Source of the DNA: Gemmatimonadota bacterium
Lineage (GTDB): Bacteria > Gemmatimonadota > Gemmatimonadetes > Longimicrobiales > RSA9
DNA length: 64,000 nucleotides
NCBI GenBank assembly: GCA_007126035.1
Contig: SLCC01000020.1
Location: 1-64,000 of the forward strand
Direction of reading: 5' to 3'
Both the position numbers and the translations under genes were made by a program. Numbering within the stretch: position 1 is the first letter of the stretch; each line of letters opens with the position of its first letter. The notes below the pieces were generated by a model that had not been told where the DNA came from, searched no databases, and worked only from the letters and a program-made list of their open reading frames with translations. Shown here one piece after another: positions 42,653-52,734 of this stretch.

Positions 42653-43597
42653 GTGTTCGCCAACAGCTCTCGCGCCCGATCCGCTCGCCGCGGCTACCTG
42701 CTCCTGGCCGCCTCAGTGGCCACGGGTCTACTCATCTTCAACATGCAGGCTATCCTGGACGCCACCCGCCGTACGATTCCGGTGGTGGCCATCGTGCCCG
42801 AGGCGGACGGCGCCCGCGTGGGCACCGAGGTGTGGGTCGAGGGTGTCAAAATGGGCCGGGTCACCGATGTGGGCCTGATCCAGGGGCAGGACACCGTCCT
42901 CGTGGCCCTGGACCTCCGGCTCCACAGGCCAGCCCGCGCCCTTGTCACCCGGTCCAGCGACGTGCGCGCGTCACGCCGGCGCTTCATCGCCGAGCCACTG
43001 GTCCGCGTCTTCGCCGGCTCCCCGACGGATCCGCCTCTCCAGGCCAACGACACGCTGCGGGGCCTGCCCCGACCGGATCCCGCCGAGCTGCTGGCCCGGG
43101 CCCAGGCCCTGGGGCCAACCATGGATACGGTCCTGGCAGCCGCCAGGCAGGTGCGGGGCACCCTCGCGAGACAGGAGACGGCGGCCCGGGAGCTCGGCCG
43201 ACAGATCGAAGCGACCACCGCCACCGCCGCGGCGCTGTGGGTCCAGATGGACGCAGGACCACTGGGCCGGTTCATGGATACCGGGACCGGACCCCCTGCC
43301 CACATCCGGAGCCTGCGAGGTCGCCTGGCCGCGCTCGGACAGGCAGCGGACCGTCTGGCCGGCCAGTATGCGCCCGACGGACCGCTGGCCCTGGAGGCCC
43401 GAGACCTGGCTGCAAGGATCAGGTCCGTGGACGCGGCACTGACCCTGCTCGAGGAGCGGGTCGAGGGGGACCAGGGTTTCCTGGGCCGGGTGCAAATGGA
43501 CCCGGCTCTGGAGCTGGCTATCCAGGGAGTACAGGTCCAGATCGACTCCCTGCTGGCGGAAGCCCATTCGATCATCCTCAGGATGTTCGTGCCATAG
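42653..43597 (+). CDS. second MCE-like protein, divergent from the Mla operon
   Basis: About 314 residues from the GTG at 42653 (GAGGG just upstream). A membrane anchor (GYLLLAASVATGLLIFNMQA) is followed by an MCE-like domain (about 40-115: IPVVAIVPEADGARVGTEVW then VEGVKMGRVTDVGL). Long helical segments come next (about 140-310, many Ala/Arg/Leu), with a low Lys content typical of this genome. It resembles a diverged MlaD. It may replace or modify the MCE ring, but there is no transporter partner of its own on its strand. Confidence 0.75.
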   Translation: MFANSSRARSARRGYLLLAASVATGLLIFNMQAILDATRRTIPVVAIVPEADGARVGTEVWVEGVKMGRVTDVGLIQGQDTVLVALDLRLHRPARALVTRSSDVRASRRRFIAEPLVRVFAGSPTDPPLQANDTLRGLPRPDPAELLARAQALGPTMDTVLAAARQVRGTLARQETAARELGRQIEATTATAAALWVQMDAGPLGRFMDTGTGPPAHIRSLRGRLAALGQAADRLAGQYAPDGPLALEARDLAARIRSVDAALTLLEERVEGDQGFLGRVQMDPALELAIQGVQVQIDSLLAEAHSIILRMFVP

Positions 43598-43654
43598 GAC
43601 CACCAGTTGGGTCTCAGCCGGCCGGACATGACCTGCGCCGCGGTATGGCCTCGG

Positions 43655-44002
43655 TCAGAGACGGGGCTCGATGGTGAACTGCACCACGTCCCTGTTACCG
43701 GCATCAGGATCAGGGTCGGCTGGAACGGTCTCCACGACGATCCGGCGGACCCTACGGCCTGGATCCGTGATCGTCAGACCGATCGCCAGATCCTGGTCCG
43801 GGCAGCCGATCCCGGTACGGACCTGCTGCCCGGGCTCCCGCCTGTCCCCGTCGGGATTGGCGAACAAGGTCTTGGTCGACTGGCGACCCGTCTCCAGGAG
43901 CCGGGTCACCTTGACCTGCCCGAGCCAGTCCGGCTGATAGCTTACGGTGTAGTGGAAGCCGCGTTGATCGGAGCCGCTGGCTTCGCGGTTGTGGCGCGCC
44001 AT
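43655..44002 (-). CDS. hypothetical protein
   Basis: 115 residues from the ATG at 44002, which follows AAAGGAC. A small basic-acidic protein, with strands FHYTVSYQPDWLGQVKVTRLL and DLAIGLTITDPGRRVRRIVV, likely all-beta. No signal peptide, no family known to me. It stands alone between the divergent MCE gene and rho. Coding potential is supported by the good ribosome binding site and normal codon third positions. Confidence 0.55.
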   Translation of the reverse strand: MARHNREASGSDQRGFHYTVSYQPDWLGQVKVTRLLETGRQSTKTLFANPDGDRREPGQQVRTGIGCPDQDLAIGLTITDPGRRVRRIVVETVPADPDPDAGNRDVVQFTIEPRL

Positions 44003-44156
44003 GTCCTTTCCCCTTCTGTGGCCTACTAAGCTTCTTCCGCTCCCGGAGCGTGTCAAGCACGACGATGTCAATGAGCTCCGGCCGCCGACCCCAGGCGGTG
44101 AAGTGCCAGTGGCACGATTGCCGCATGGGACATGTCGTCATCGCTCATGATCACCC

Positions 44157-44185
44157 TTGACCCCGACTGCGCCGAGTGGTAAGCT
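44157..44185 (+). promoter_or_regulatory. sigma-70-type promoter of rho
   Basis: -35 TTGACC (44157-44162), 17-base spacer, -10 TAAGCT (44180-44185). Predicted transcription starts near 44192, giving a leader of about 145 bases before the rho start codon. Confidence 0.55.
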
Positions 44186-44302
44186 TGCCGCATCACCCGC
44201 AAACATGATCAGCTCCAAAATCGGCCAACGAAGGGCGTTCCGCCGACCAGTACATACTCCGGTTTTCATACCCATACCAGATTCAAGCCTCCTCTCCGGA
44301 CA

Positions 44303-44329
44303 CTCCGGCATGCGTGCCGGGTGCCGGAG
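44303..44329 (+). promoter_or_regulatory. mutually exclusive hairpins over the rho ribosome binding site
   Basis: CCGGCA (44305-44310) can pair with TGCCGG (44315-44320) over a TGCG tetraloop. Alternatively CTCCGGCA (44303-44310) pairs with TGCCGGAG (44322-44329), whose last bases are the GGAG ribosome binding site of rho. The two folds compete for the same left arm. The second would hide the ribosome binding site. Confidence 0.45.
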
Positions 44330-44337
44330 CTTTCAAG

Positions 44338-45603
44338 ATGGAGAGTCACGTGGACATCGCCGAACTGAAGAGCAAATCAATCGCTGAGCTCCATGAGATG
44401 GCCGAGGAGCTTCAGATATCCAACTACTCGGGCCTCCGCAAACAGGACCTGATCTTCCGCATCGAGCAGAACCTGCTGGACAGCGACGTCGTCCTGCGGG
44501 GGGAAGGGGTCCTGGAGGTTCTGCCCGAAGGCTACGGGTTCCTCAGGTCCCAGGACTGGAACTACCTGTACGGGCCCGACGACATCTATGTCTCGCCCTC
44601 ACAGATCAAACGGTTCGACCTGCGCACCGGTGACACCATCCTCGGCCAGGTCCGTCCGCCCAAGGAGGGTGAGCGATACCTGGCCCTGCTGAAGGTGGAG
44701 GCGGTGAATGGCGCCGAGCCAGAGCGTGCCAAGCATCGTATCGCCTTCGACAACCTGCGGCCTCGATACCCGGACGAGCGGCTCCGGCTCGAGAACCAGG
44801 CGGGCGACCTGTCGATGCGGCTGCTGGACCTGATAAGCCCCATCGGTAAGGGCCAGCGCGGGTTGATCGTCTCACCGCCCAAGGCGGGCAAGACGATCCT
44901 GCTCCAGAAGATTGCCAATGCCATCCTGGAGAACCAGCCGGACATCCACCTGATCGTGCTGCTGATCGACGAGCGACCGGAGGAAGTCACGGACATGGAG
45001 GAGAACGTGGACGCGGAGATCATCTCCTCCACGTTCGACGAGCCGGCGGACCGGCACACCCAGGTGGCGGAAATGGTTCTGGAGAAGGCGAAGCGGCTGG
45101 TGGAGGCCGGGCGCGACGTGGTGATCCTCCTGGACTCCATCACCCGGCTGGCACGGGCCTACAATGTGACGGTGCCCCACTCCGGCAAGATCCTGTCAGG
45201 CGGCGTGGACGCCAACGCGCTCCACAAGCCCAAGCGCTTCTTCGGCGCCGCCCGCAACATCGACGACGGCGGCTCCCTCACCATCTGCGCCACTGCCCTG
45301 GTCGAGACCGGCTCCAGGATGGACGAGGTGATCTTCGAGGAGTTCAAGGGCACCGGCAACATGGAGGTGGTGCTGGATCGGCATATCTCCGACAAGCGCA
45401 TATTCCCTGCGGTGGACATCAACCGCTCCAGCACCCGGAAGGAAGAGCTGCTGCTCTCGGAGGGCGAGCTGAACCGCGTCTACCTGCTGAGGAACTTCCT
45501 CTCCGACATGCCCGCCGCCGAAGCACTGGAGTTCCTCCTGGAGCGGATGCGCCGGACCAAGACGAACCAGGAGTTCCTGGACAGCATGACCAAGGGCGGC
45601 TGA
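44338..45603 (+). CDS. rho: transcription termination factor Rho
   Basis: 421 residues from the ATG at 44338 (GGAG 8 bases upstream). The Rho N-domain ([19 protein letters not shown]) and the cold-shock-like RNA-binding core with [13 protein letters not shown] precede the ATPase: Walker [13 protein letters not shown] (about 173-184), Walker [18 protein letters not shown] (about 257-273), Q-loop SGGVDANAL, and the R-loop. The GTG and ATG alternatives at 44314 and 44350 are less well supported. It is an RNA-dependent helicase that ends transcripts. Regulation by its leader is suggested. Confidence 0.95.
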   Translation: MESHVDIAELKSKSIAELHEMAEELQISNYSGLRKQDLIFRIEQNLLDSDVVLRGEGVLEVLPEGYGFLRSQDWNYLYGPDDIYVSPSQIKRFDLRTGDTILGQVRPPKEGERYLALLKVEAVNGAEPERAKHRIAFDNLRPRYPDERLRLENQAGDLSMRLLDLISPIGKGQRGLIVSPPKAGKTILLQKIANAILENQPDIHLIVLLIDERPEEVTDMEENVDAEIISSTFDEPADRHTQVAEMVLEKAKRLVEAGRDVVILLDSITRLARAYNVTVPHSGKILSGGVDANALHKPKRFFGAARNIDDGGSLTICATALVETGSRMDEVIFEEFKGTGNMEVVLDRHISDKRIFPAVDINRSSTRKEELLLSEGELNRVYLLRNFLSDMPAAEALEFLLERMRRTKTNQEFLDSMTKGG

Positions 45604-45609
45604 CCGCCC

Positions 45610-46062
45610 TCAGTCGTAGCCTGAGGCGGTGACACGACCCGCCACCAGCAGCTCGATGGTGGCGGCCTGGGCCGGCGATGCCTCACTGGGCTGGCGGAGC
45701 ACCAGCACCGGCGCAGCCCCAGAGTCGGGAAGGAAGAGCACGAGCCCACAGGCACCGGTGGCGTCATCGACCTCCCGGGCCCTGCCAGTCCCATCAACTT
45801 CCAGCAGGCGGCCCGGGGCCAGAGCGGATACGAGCAATCGGCCATACTCCAGCCACGTACCCAGAGCGTCCGCTTCCGCGGCCACCGCAGGGACCAGCGT
45901 CTCCTCGAAGAAGGAGATGGCCCGGGCGAACGCCGTCGGGTCGGTCTCCCGCAGATGACGGAGCGCCGGCCGGTAGAGTGGGCGGGGATCAGCGGGCGCG
46001 CCGGGGACGGCCAGAGCTGCTTCCAGTCGCGCCTCGGCACGCTGCTTCAAGTCGCTGGACAT
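45610..46062 (-). CDS. hypothetical protein
   Basis: 150 residues. The N-terminal half is helical and charged (LKQRAEARLEAALAVPGAP, RPALRHLRETDPTAFARAIS), and the C-terminal half seems alpha/beta (RLLEVDGTGRAREVDDATG, LVLFLPDSG). No signal peptide and no recognisable domain. Convergent with rho (6 bp apart) and divergent from the phosphoribosyltransferase gene. Confidence 0.65.
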   Translation of the reverse strand: MSSDLKQRAEARLEAALAVPGAPADPRPLYRPALRHLRETDPTAFARAISFFEETLVPAVAAEADALGTWLEYGRLLVSALAPGRLLEVDGTGRAREVDDATGACGLVLFLPDSGAAPVLVLRQPSEASPAQAATIELLVAGRVTASGYD

Positions 46063-46160
46063 GGGAGAGGATGCCGCTCCGGGTCCGTCCGGTCAAGCGC
46101 TTCCCCGGCCCAGCCGGCCCCGCTATCTTGCAGCATCACCCCGCACCTGAGAGGAAGCCA

Positions 46161-46709
46161 ATGGACCGGAGCTTCACCGCCGGATTCGATCCGCCTATCG
46201 AGTCCCTCGAAGGGGACGGGGTCATCGAGCTGACCTGGGACGTGTTCGGCGAGCTGTGCCGCGCCCTTGCCGTGAATGTCTCCCGCAGCTACGATCCCGA
46301 TGTGGTCATCGGCATAGCCAAGGCGGGGGTGATACCCGGCGCGATCATCGCCTCGATCCTGCGACGGGACTTCTTCTCCATGAAGATCACGCGCAGGTCC
46401 GGCGCCGAGCGGGTGTACCAGCGCCCCCAGCTCCTGACCGCGGCGCCCACACACGCCCGGGGCCAGAAGGTCCTGATCGTCGACGAGATCTGCTCCACCG
46501 GTGAGACCCTGCGCATGGCCCTCGCCGCCGTCAGGGCGGTGCGACCGGCAGAGGTGCGGACGGCCACCAGCTTCGTCAAGGCAGGCCGCTACAAGCCTGA
46601 CTTCTTCGCAGTGGAGACTGACGCAGCGGTGGTGTTCCCCTGGGACCGGCAAGTGGTGGGCGAAGGCGGTGAGCTGGTGGTCAACCCCATCTACCGGGAC
46701 GTCATCTGA
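46161..46709 (+). CDS. phosphoribosyltransferase (COG2236-like)
   Basis: 182 residues from the ATG at 46161 with GAGAGGAAG upstream. The type I PRTase fold is recognisable: VVIGIAKAGVIPGAIIASIL (about 49-68, first loop) and the PRPP-binding signature KVLIVDEICSTGETLRMA (about 100-117). The rest (KPDFFAVETDAAVVFPWDRQ) resembles xanthine/hypoxanthine-like Hpt1 proteins. A purine salvage role is likely; other PRTase substrates cannot be ruled out. Confidence 0.87.
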   Translation: MDRSFTAGFDPPIESLEGDGVIELTWDVFGELCRALAVNVSRSYDPDVVIGIAKAGVIPGAIIASILRRDFFSMKITRRSGAERVYQRPQLLTAAPTHARGQKVLIVDEICSTGETLRMALAAVRAVRPAEVRTATSFVKAGRYKPDFFAVETDAAVVFPWDRQVVGEGGELVVNPIYRDVI

Positions 46710-46730
46710 CGCCACTCGCCACGGCAAGCC

Positions 46731-47006
46731 TCAACGACCGGTGGCATCACCGATATGGTCTTCCCGCGCGTGGGGGTCGCGGGCATAGTCGAAAGGCTGT
46801 GACCGGGCGTACAGCTGGTCCAGCGCCTCGTCGTCCAGACGCTCGAGGGTCTCATCAGACCGAACCTCGTCCTCCGAGACCTCCACCACGCGCCAGCCGT
46901 AGGAGCTGTTGCTCAGGCAGTGGAAGATCACCGGCCTCAGACCTTCCCGGGATGACTCCTTGGACACATAGACGTCCCAACGCTCACCGTCGGCATCGTA
47001 TCGCAT
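46731..47006 (-). CDS. small conserved-looking hypothetical protein
   Basis: 91 residues, Glu/Asp/Arg-rich with an aromatic core (RWDVYVSKESSREGLRPVIF, then HCLSNSSYGWRVVEV). The acidic C-terminal half (ERLDDEALDQLYARSQP) looks helical. It is cytoplasmic by prediction. Unusually low in low-complexity sequence for this genome, which supports it being real. Function unknown; convergent with the phosphoribosyltransferase gene. Confidence 0.7.
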   Translation of the reverse strand: MRYDADGERWDVYVSKESSREGLRPVIFHCLSNSSYGWRVVEVSEDEVRSDETLERLDDEALDQLYARSQPFDYARDPHAREDHIGDATGR

Positions 47007-47080
47007 GACTTCTCCAGATGTCGCGGTACTCAGATATAACCGCTACAATCAGTTGCGAAAGCCGTGCCGACCGGTCAGGG

Positions 47081-48016
47081 CTACTCGACGAGATCCATTC
47101 CGCTCGTGCCCTCGACCCGCATGGTCATACCCATGACCGCAGCTTCCATGACCGTGGTGGCAGATGTGCGGAGCACCAGGCCCCGGTCCACGGCGAACTC
47201 CATTGTGCCCGTCAGGTCCAGTCCGGTAATCTCGAGCATGGCGGCGATGGGATTGTCCGCCATCTGCATGGGGCCCATCCTGCCCGTTATCCCGATTACC
47301 GCCACACGGCGCCCGTCCCGCACCACCACCTCCTCCAGGCGGTAGGTGTACTCGGTCAGCGCCGTCCCCATGGGCAGGTGCAGGACCATCTCGGTAGACC
47401 ACTCCGCCCCCGGCGCCACCGGGTCCGAGGGAAGGGCATGTATCATCTGCTGCATCTGGGCCTCAGCATGCTCAGCATCCAGCATGCCCTCCAGCATTGC
47501 CTCCACCTCCGCGTCTGTCTCCGGCGAATCCTCACGGTATGCCGCCAGCAGCCTGGCGAAGATCTCGTCCATGCCCGAGACCTGCCGTATGCCGCCATCC
47601 GGCTTCATGGTCACCTGGAAGCTGGTGCCCACCATCTGCCCCAGGATCTTCGTGCCCAAGTCCGGAGCAGGCTCACCCGACTCGGAATCATACCTCTGGT
47701 GACCCATGGGCCCGTCGGTCTCCATCTGGAACGCCTCGTGGGTCACCCGGAGGTCGGCGGCGCCGTCCGGACCGACCGCCAGGACGTCCTTCCGCATCCG
47801 GATGGTCTGCGCCTGGGTCACGTCTCCCACGGGGGTCTCACTGCGGCTGGAGTTGGTCTGGAGGTAGACGTGGGTATCACCCGGCCGGAACTGCCAGGCC
47901 AGCTTCACTTCCTGCGCTTCGACGCCGTGGGCCGTGACGCAACCCAGCACGAGTAGTAGCGAGGCCAGACTCCTGGTGGCGCTCCGCACAGCGCAGCGGA
48001 CGTGTAATTCCGACAT
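47081..48016 (-). CDS. secreted DUF6263-like protein
   Basis: 311 residues from the ATG at 48016. A signal peptide (ATRSLASLLLVLGCVTAHG with cleavage near VEAQ) is followed by VKLAWQFRPGDTHVYLQTNS and several strand-like segments. Late in the protein, MGTALTEYTYRLEEVV and GRRVAVIGITG resemble a lipoprotein-localisation-like beta fold (DUF6263). It is probably periplasmic. Function unknown. Transcribed alone. Confidence 0.72.
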   Translation of the reverse strand: MSELHVRCAVRSATRSLASLLLVLGCVTAHGVEAQEVKLAWQFRPGDTHVYLQTNSSRSETPVGDVTQAQTIRMRKDVLAVGPDGAADLRVTHEAFQMETDGPMGHQRYDSESGEPAPDLGTKILGQMVGTSFQVTMKPDGGIRQVSGMDEIFARLLAAYREDSPETDAEVEAMLEGMLDAEHAEAQMQQMIHALPSDPVAPGAEWSTEMVLHLPMGTALTEYTYRLEEVVVRDGRRVAVIGITGRMGPMQMADNPIAAMLEITGLDLTGTMEFAVDRGLVLRTSATTVMEAAVMGMTMRVEGTSGMDLVE

Positions 48017-48197
48017 GGCGAATCCCTTGCAGGTGGTGGGAAGGCAGACTGCCGGCCCGCGATGATAGAGGGCTGAGCCCGACCGGGGCAAGGGCAGTCA
48101 CGCAGATCTACTGGGACTATTTAGCACGACTCGCAGCAATCCCCCGGGCGCCAGAGATACGTCCGGCATTCCCATGGGTGCGCTGGCCACACGGTGC

Positions 48198-50180
<1,983 letters not shown>

Positions 50181-50218
50181 TCAAACAACCCTGTATATAC
50201 CCCTGAACAGCCCAATGG

Positions 50219-50587
50219 TTACCGCCCCCGGCGACCGCCGCCACCCGGCCGGTCACCGGTCGGGTCGGTCCACGGCGATCCGGCGAGGACGAATCGTATC
50301 CGGTGGATCCGGCCCTTCTCTCGCCCTTCGTTCAACCGGGCCTTGATCTCCGCCTCCATCAGGCGCAGCTCCATGAGCCACGCGCTGGTCTCCACCGCCA
50401 CCACCAGGACGCCGCTGGCCACCTGGACGGGCTTGGCCACGGCGGCTATCCGCGGCCCCACCTGCTCGGCCCAGGAATCGAGAACCGATGTCTCTTCCAA
50501 CCGGTCGCCGAGCCCGGAGCGCTTCAGGTAGGCAGTGAGGGCATCCGCTACCCGGGTCGGCCTGCCCCGTTCGCCGTAACCGCTCAT
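50219..50587 (-). CDS. DciA-like (DUF721) replication protein
   Basis: 122 residues from the ATG at 50587, which overlaps the recF stop as ATGA. The DUF721 core has VADALTAYLKRSGLGDRLEE, SVLDSWAEQVGPRIAA and LVVAVETSAWLMELRLMEAE, which match the DciA helicase-loader family. DciA replaces DnaC in many bacteria and delivers DnaB to the origin. The basic, glycine-rich tail is typical. Position next to recF and gyrB supports the call. Confidence 0.82.
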   Translation of the reverse strand: MSGYGERGRPTRVADALTAYLKRSGLGDRLEETSVLDSWAEQVGPRIAAVAKPVQVASGVLVVAVETSAWLMELRLMEAEIKARLNEGREKGRIHRIRFVLAGSPWTDPTGDRPGGGGRRGR

Positions 50588-51726
50588 GCCGCCGCCACTA
50601 TCTTGCCGGAGGAGATACGCCACCTGGTCAGCGCGCCCCGCCGGACCTCCAGGTCCGACGGCTTGGGCGCGGTCAGGATGACCTGGCCTGGTGTCTCCTC
50701 GATCAGCTCGAGCAATCTCTCGGAGCGTCCCGGGTCCAGCTCGGCGAAGATGTCATCCAGCAGGATCATGGGTGACGTGCTCCTCGCCTCCCGTACGGTT
50801 GCCGCCTCCACCAGACGCAGCGCCACAGCCGCCGTGCGCTGCTGTCCACCCGAGCCGAAGTCCCGCAGGTCGAGCCATCCGTCGGGCCCCTCCCGCGCCA
50901 GCCCCAGGTCATCACGGTGTGGACCGCGCAGAGTGATGCCCTGCTCCCGCTCCCTCTGTGCGACCCGCTCCAGCTCGGCCGTCAAGGCTTCCGCCACGTC
51001 CGTCCCGGGCGACGCCGCCGCCGGGACGCTGCACCGGTATTCCAATCGCGCGGGCGCCTCGTGCCCCACCCGCTCGTAGCAGGCGGCGAACAACCCGGCG
51101 TGATCAGACACCCAGCGGGCGCGGGCCGCCATGATCTGCGCCGACGCCTCCACCAGCCCGATCGTCCAGGCCTCCAGGACGCCCGCCGGCGCGCCCTCCC
51201 GGAGCAGCGCGTTCCGCTGCTTGAGGGTCTGTCGGAAGCGTTGCACCGCCGCCAGGTAGCCCGGCACGTTCAACGACAAAACGATGTCCAGGAACCTCCG
51301 TCGCTCCGAGGGGGACCCGCTGACCAGGCCCACGTCCGATGGCGAGAAGACCACCATCCCCACCCGGCCGAGGGCGCCGCCCAGCCTGTCGGGCACCACG
51401 CCGTCCACCGTGACCCGCTTCTCCCGGCGCCGCTTGTCGTACGCCGCCGTCACCTCCAGCGAGCGACCACTCAACGGATCCTCGAATCGGCCGCGGACGT
51501 GGAACACGTCGTCGCCGAACCGACACAACTGCTCATCCGCCGCGCCGCGGAAAGACCGGAATATCTCCAGGTAATAAAGCGCCTCGACCAGGTTGGTCTT
51601 GCCCGAGCCGTTCGGGCCGATGATCGCCGCGCCAACGGGAGGAAAGGCCACGTCCAGCTCCGGATAATTCCGGAACCCACGCAGCCGCAGCTCGCGGCAC
51701 ACCAGAGACGGCGGCGAATCCATCAA
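50584..51726 (-). CDS. recF: DNA replication and repair protein RecF
   Basis: 380 residues. Walker A IIGPNGSGKTNLVEAL (about 35-50), the lid region, the ABC-type signature in DLRDFGSGGQQRTAAVALRL (about 288-307) and Walker B PMILLDDIFAELDPGRS (about 320-336). RecF loads RecA at gapped DNA and belongs to the SMC-like ATPases. It starts at the ATG at 51726 (a second ATG follows directly) and is preceded by an alternating CG tract. dnaA and dnaN, often its neighbours, are not here. Confidence 0.95.
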   Translation of the reverse strand: MMDSPPSLVCRELRLRGFRNYPELDVAFPPVGAAIIGPNGSGKTNLVEALYYLEIFRSFRGAADEQLCRFGDDVFHVRGRFEDPLSGRSLEVTAAYDKRRREKRVTVDGVVPDRLGGALGRVGMVVFSPSDVGLVSGSPSERRRFLDIVLSLNVPGYLAAVQRFRQTLKQRNALLREGAPAGVLEAWTIGLVEASAQIMAARARWVSDHAGLFAACYERVGHEAPARLEYRCSVPAAASPGTDVAEALTAELERVAQREREQGITLRGPHRDDLGLAREGPDGWLDLRDFGSGGQQRTAAVALRLVEAATVREARSTSPMILLDDIFAELDPGRSERLLELIEETPGQVILTAPKPSDLEVRRGALTRWRISSGKIVAAA

Positions 51727-51737
51727 TCAAAATCTAT

Positions 51738-51773
51738 CGCGCGCGCGCGCGCCGCGCAACGCGCGCACGCGCA
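51738..51773. repeat. alternating CG/CA tract (Z-DNA prone) before recF
   Basis: Three blocks of strictly alternating purine-pyrimidine sequence (mostly CG with two CA steps) occupy almost the whole of these 36 bp. The tract ends 11 bp from the recF start codon, on the upstream side. Confidence 0.75.
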
Positions 51774-51784
51774 AATCTGTGGGG

Positions 51785-51841
51785 GCGCAGCCGACCCGTT
51801 GTTCGCGCAGCCGGGCCCCTCTGCGAGGCGCAGCCGAGCCC
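51785..51841 (+). repeat. three direct repeats GCGCAGCCG(A/G)(C/G)CC
   Basis: GCGCAGCCGACCC (51785-51797), GCGCAGCCGGGCCC (51805-51818) and GCGCAGCCGAGCCC (51828-51841) are spaced 20 and 23 bp apart, so close to two helical turns. They fill the space between recF and the enoyl-CoA hydratase gene. Confidence 0.7.
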
Positions 51842-51873
51842 GCCTCGTTCAGCGTCCGCTGAACGAGGCGGGC
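51838..51873 (-). terminator. 16-bp perfect hairpin at the enoyl-CoA hydratase stop
   Basis: The arms 51838-51853 and 51858-51873 pair perfectly over a GTCC tetraloop. The hairpin contains the last codons and the stop of the enoyl-CoA hydratase gene, so the terminator and the coding end share sequence. It lacks a following T-run on the minus strand. Confidence 0.6.
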
Positions 51874-52634
51874 CTCTTCTCCAGGAATGCCGCCATCCCC
51901 TCCTTCATGTCCTCGGTGGAGGCCAGGAGGCCGAAGAGGTGGGCTTCCATGTCCAACCCCTCGTCGATCCCTGTTTCGAGGCTCCTGTCCACCGCTTCCA
52001 GGGCCATGCGCAGGGCCACTGGTCCATTCTTGAGGATGGTGTCGAGCACCTGTTCAGCGGTGGCCTGGACCTCGGCCTGGGGCACGACCCTGTTGACGAG
52101 GCCGACCTCGTGGGCGCGCTGGGCGGTGATCATCTCACCGGTAAGGATCATCTCCAGGGCCATCCCCCGCCCGACGATGCGCGGCAGCCTGACCGTCCCA
52201 CCGTAGCCTGGGATGACGCCCAGCTTGACCTCGGGCAGTCCGAAGCGTGCGTTGTCGGCGGCAATGCGCAGGTGGCAGGCCAGGGCCAGCTCCATCCCTC
52301 CGCCCAGGGCATAGCCGTTCACCGCCGCCACCACCGGCTTGCCCATGCGCTCCAGGAGCCGGAACGCGTCCTGCCCACGGCGGGAGAGGTCGATCCCGTC
52401 GATGGGTCCCATGCGGGCCAGCTCTCCGATGTCTGCGCCCGCCACGAATGCCTTCTCCCCTTCACCAGTCACTATTATGCCCCGGACCTGGGGATCGCGG
52501 GCCAGCTCATCGAATGCGTGGCGCAGCTGATCGATGGTCTCGGCGTTCAGGGCATTGAGCTTCTCGGGCCGGGCCACGATCACGGTGGCGCGTCCGTCCG
52601 CCCGCTCGATGCGGATGTTGCTGTAGTCGCTCAT
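51849..52634 (-). CDS. enoyl-CoA hydratase/isomerase
   Basis: 261 residues from the ATG at 52634. The crotonase signatures are complete: RPEKLNALNAETI (about 22-34), oxyanion-hole segments FVAGADIGEL and VAAVNGYALGGGMELALACH (about 99-118), and the catalytic glutamates in RFGLPEVKLGVIPGYGG (about 128-144). The typical reaction is hydration of 2-enoyl-CoA to 3-hydroxyacyl-CoA in beta-oxidation. The gene end is within a perfect hairpin. Confidence 0.93.
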   Translation of the reverse strand: MSDYSNIRIERADGRATVIVARPEKLNALNAETIDQLRHAFDELARDPQVRGIIVTGEGEKAFVAGADIGELARMGPIDGIDLSRRGQDAFRLLERMGKPVVAAVNGYALGGGMELALACHLRIAADNARFGLPEVKLGVIPGYGGTVRLPRIVGRGMALEMILTGEMITAQRAHEVGLVNRVVPQAEVQATAEQVLDTILKNGPVALRMALEAVDRSLETGIDEGLDMEAHLFGLLASTEDMKEGMAAFLEKRPASFSGR

Positions 52635-52734
52635 GGGACCGTCCGGGTTGGAGGATAGGAGGACGGCAATATAGGGTGACGACGGGCGCTGGACCAATCA
52701 GCGGCTGCGTCTGCCTGTGCGCACCACCTGGCGG

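Larger units (their letters stand above)
44003..44337 (+). other. 335-bp region: rho promoter and structured leader
   Basis: No gene is visible. The region contains a promoter for rho (44157-44185), a GTGCCA/TGGCAC palindrome (44103-44115) upstream of it, and a leader of about 145 bases that ends in the alternative hairpins at 44303-44329. Confidence 0.65.

Noticed and set aside
51727..51848. DnaA-box origin of replication next to recF
   Set aside because: No TTATCCACA-like boxes or AT-rich unwinding element; the region is CG-rich repeats.
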